This document shows positions 20,732 through 21,542 of a stretch of 21,542 bases of DNA, piece after piece. Position numbers and translations under genes: made by a program. The notes under the pieces were generated by a model. The model worked only from the letters and a program-made list of their open reading frames with translations, was not told the origin of the DNA and searched no databases. The first letter of the stretch is position 1. Each line of letters begins with the position of its first letter. The DNA lies in contig JAUWBH010000101.1 in assembly GCA_030605085.1 (NCBI GenBank), positions 1 through 21,542 of the forward strand. Reading direction: 5' to 3'. Origin of the DNA: Promethearchaeota archaeon. GTDB lineage: Archaea; Asgardarchaeota; Lokiarchaeia; Sigynarchaeales; SOKP01.

Positions 20732-21542
20732 TCACGGTAATGCTAATCGTCCTGGATGCATAATTCCCGCAGGATCTACAAGCTTCTTGAATGCCCTTAA
20801 GTATTTCCAGTACATACCAGCTTGATAATAAGCTTGTATATGGATGTAAGGATCGGGCCTGTAGTTAAGCCATCCTCTTTTTAAACCGTAATCCGTAATA
20901 TCTTGATTAAGTTCTTGAACTCTTTCGAAATCCTCATCTTTTGTACTGTCAAAACAAACGATAGGCATGCAAATTGCTTGTCTACAGCGTTCTATACTTG
21001 CGATCCAGAGAGTCGGTGGAAATCCATGTTTTTCCGATGCTGCAACAAACATATCTGCAAACTCGGCACACTCTGGCCAAGGCGTATACCATGTTATAAA
21101 CAAGAAGCCAGCTTCCCAGAAACTGTACGGAATAGCAATTTTATTAGGTTTCTTCATTCTGCTAGCTATTTGTTTGGGATGAAGTTCCCATGGCTTCATG
21201 GCAGCTCCATCTTTAGCTCTATTTTTCTTGTAATCTTCGGCCATTTTGTTAATTGTTTCAACACAATGATTCAATTCGCTTTCTTCTTGTGCCCAAATCT
21301 CCCAATTGATGTCTTTAGTAGTATTTACTAAAGAATTCATCCACCATTGACTAACTCCAATTTCCTCGTAGAATTTGTAATCGTGCGGCACTTTATCTTT
21401 AGGCCATCTTGTCATAACGAGATGATAATTCCCACCTTGGACCATTCCGTTTCCAAAGCTATAGACGCTTTAAAATTTACGGTATGGTGAGAGATCCCGA
21501 ATTCCTTTTTAGCGACTTCTAAGGTTAAATCTTGCATATCTT
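20732..21542 (-). CDS. FAD-linked oxidase, C-terminal part (GlcD/DLD-like), interrupted by a 32-nt mini-intron
   Basis: The gene runs past the window on its 5' side. The main segment (from 21444 down) has VQGGNYHLVMTRWPKD, a cap domain with IWAQEESELNHCVETI, and the C-terminus VDPAGIMHPGRLALP typical of the FAD-oxidase type 4 / vanillyl-alcohol-oxidase C-terminal domain (LDPxxIxNPGK). Upstream the protein-like frame is a different one: DMQDLTLEVAKKEFGISHHTV, split as DMQDLTLEVAKK plus EFGISHHTV, which runs without a stop to the window edge. The two frames are joined exactly by removing 21445-21476. Without removal, the downstream frame has TAA codons just before it. The enzyme should oxidise a 2-hydroxyacid (lactate or glycolate) and pass electrons to the Fe-S protein downstream. 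Confidence 0.85.
21445..21476 (-). other. 32-nt BHB mini-intron in the FAD-linked oxidase gene
   Basis: On the minus strand: central helix CCGT (21482-21479) with ACGG (21450-21447), four Watson-Crick pairs; bulges AAA (21478-21476) and AAT (21446-21444), each 3 nt; inner stem TTTTAAAGC (21475-21467) with GCTTTGGAA (21459-21451), nine pairs including two G-U, 7-nt loop. Cutting after the second bulge base on each side removes 32 nt. 32 is two more than a multiple of three, exactly the shift needed to move from the upstream frame to the downstream frame. The junction codon becomes A|TG. Confidence 0.78.

Overview
The window is AT-rich archaeal DNA, most likely from an Asgard archaeon of the Lokiarchaeia type. 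This is inferred from an archaeal/eukaryotic S8e ribosomal protein, a proteasome beta subunit, archaeal histones, a JAMM peptidase, a Hef-type helicase, a DUF4443 protein and an archaemetzincin whose motif looks like eukaryotic AMZ1/2. No phylogeny could be run.

Layout. 1-193: 3' end of a hypA-like gene with an in-frame stop. 374-3745: archaemetzincin, S8e, proteasome beta, JAMM protein and DUF4443 regulator. 3729-6377: a duplicated block carrying two archaeal histone genes around a 7-TM membrane protein; each histone lies downstream of a conserved hairpin-plus-T-run element. 6570-9656: a small tandem-repeat protein, a second zincin, a PrsW-like membrane protease with a zinc ribbon, and an orphan Gly/Asp-rich membrane anchor. 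9777-13169: a 4Fe-4S protein divergent from a Hef-like helicase. 13239-17645: a giant coiled-coil membrane protein preceded, in the same reading frame, by an alpha/alpha-toroid protein. 17982-21542: an alanine-type aminotransferase convergent with a three-cistron unit (FAD-linked oxidase, 21-codon ORF, CCG-type Fe-S protein) resembling a glycolate/lactate oxidase.

The most unusual observation is a set of very short insertions (about 21-32 nt) that put stop codons or a frame shift inside otherwise intact, conserved genes. In the FAD oxidase (32 nt) and at the second site of histone copy 2 (30 nt), the flanking sequence folds into a bulge-helix-bulge (BHB), the substrate of the archaeal tRNA-splicing endonuclease. 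Cutting at the canonical bulge positions restores the reading frame exactly. Both histone paralogs share another 30-nt insertion with two stops and a weaker BHB-like fold. Histone copy 1 lacks the second insertion, so it is an in-window control for precise gain or loss. Many differences between the two histone genes downstream of the stops are synonymous, so both appear to be translated through these interruptions. A weaker candidate is hypA, and the toroid/coiled-coil pair may be a further case. I propose that this genome carries BHB mini-introns in protein-coding genes; programmed ribosome bypassing is the main alternative. RNA-seq would decide.
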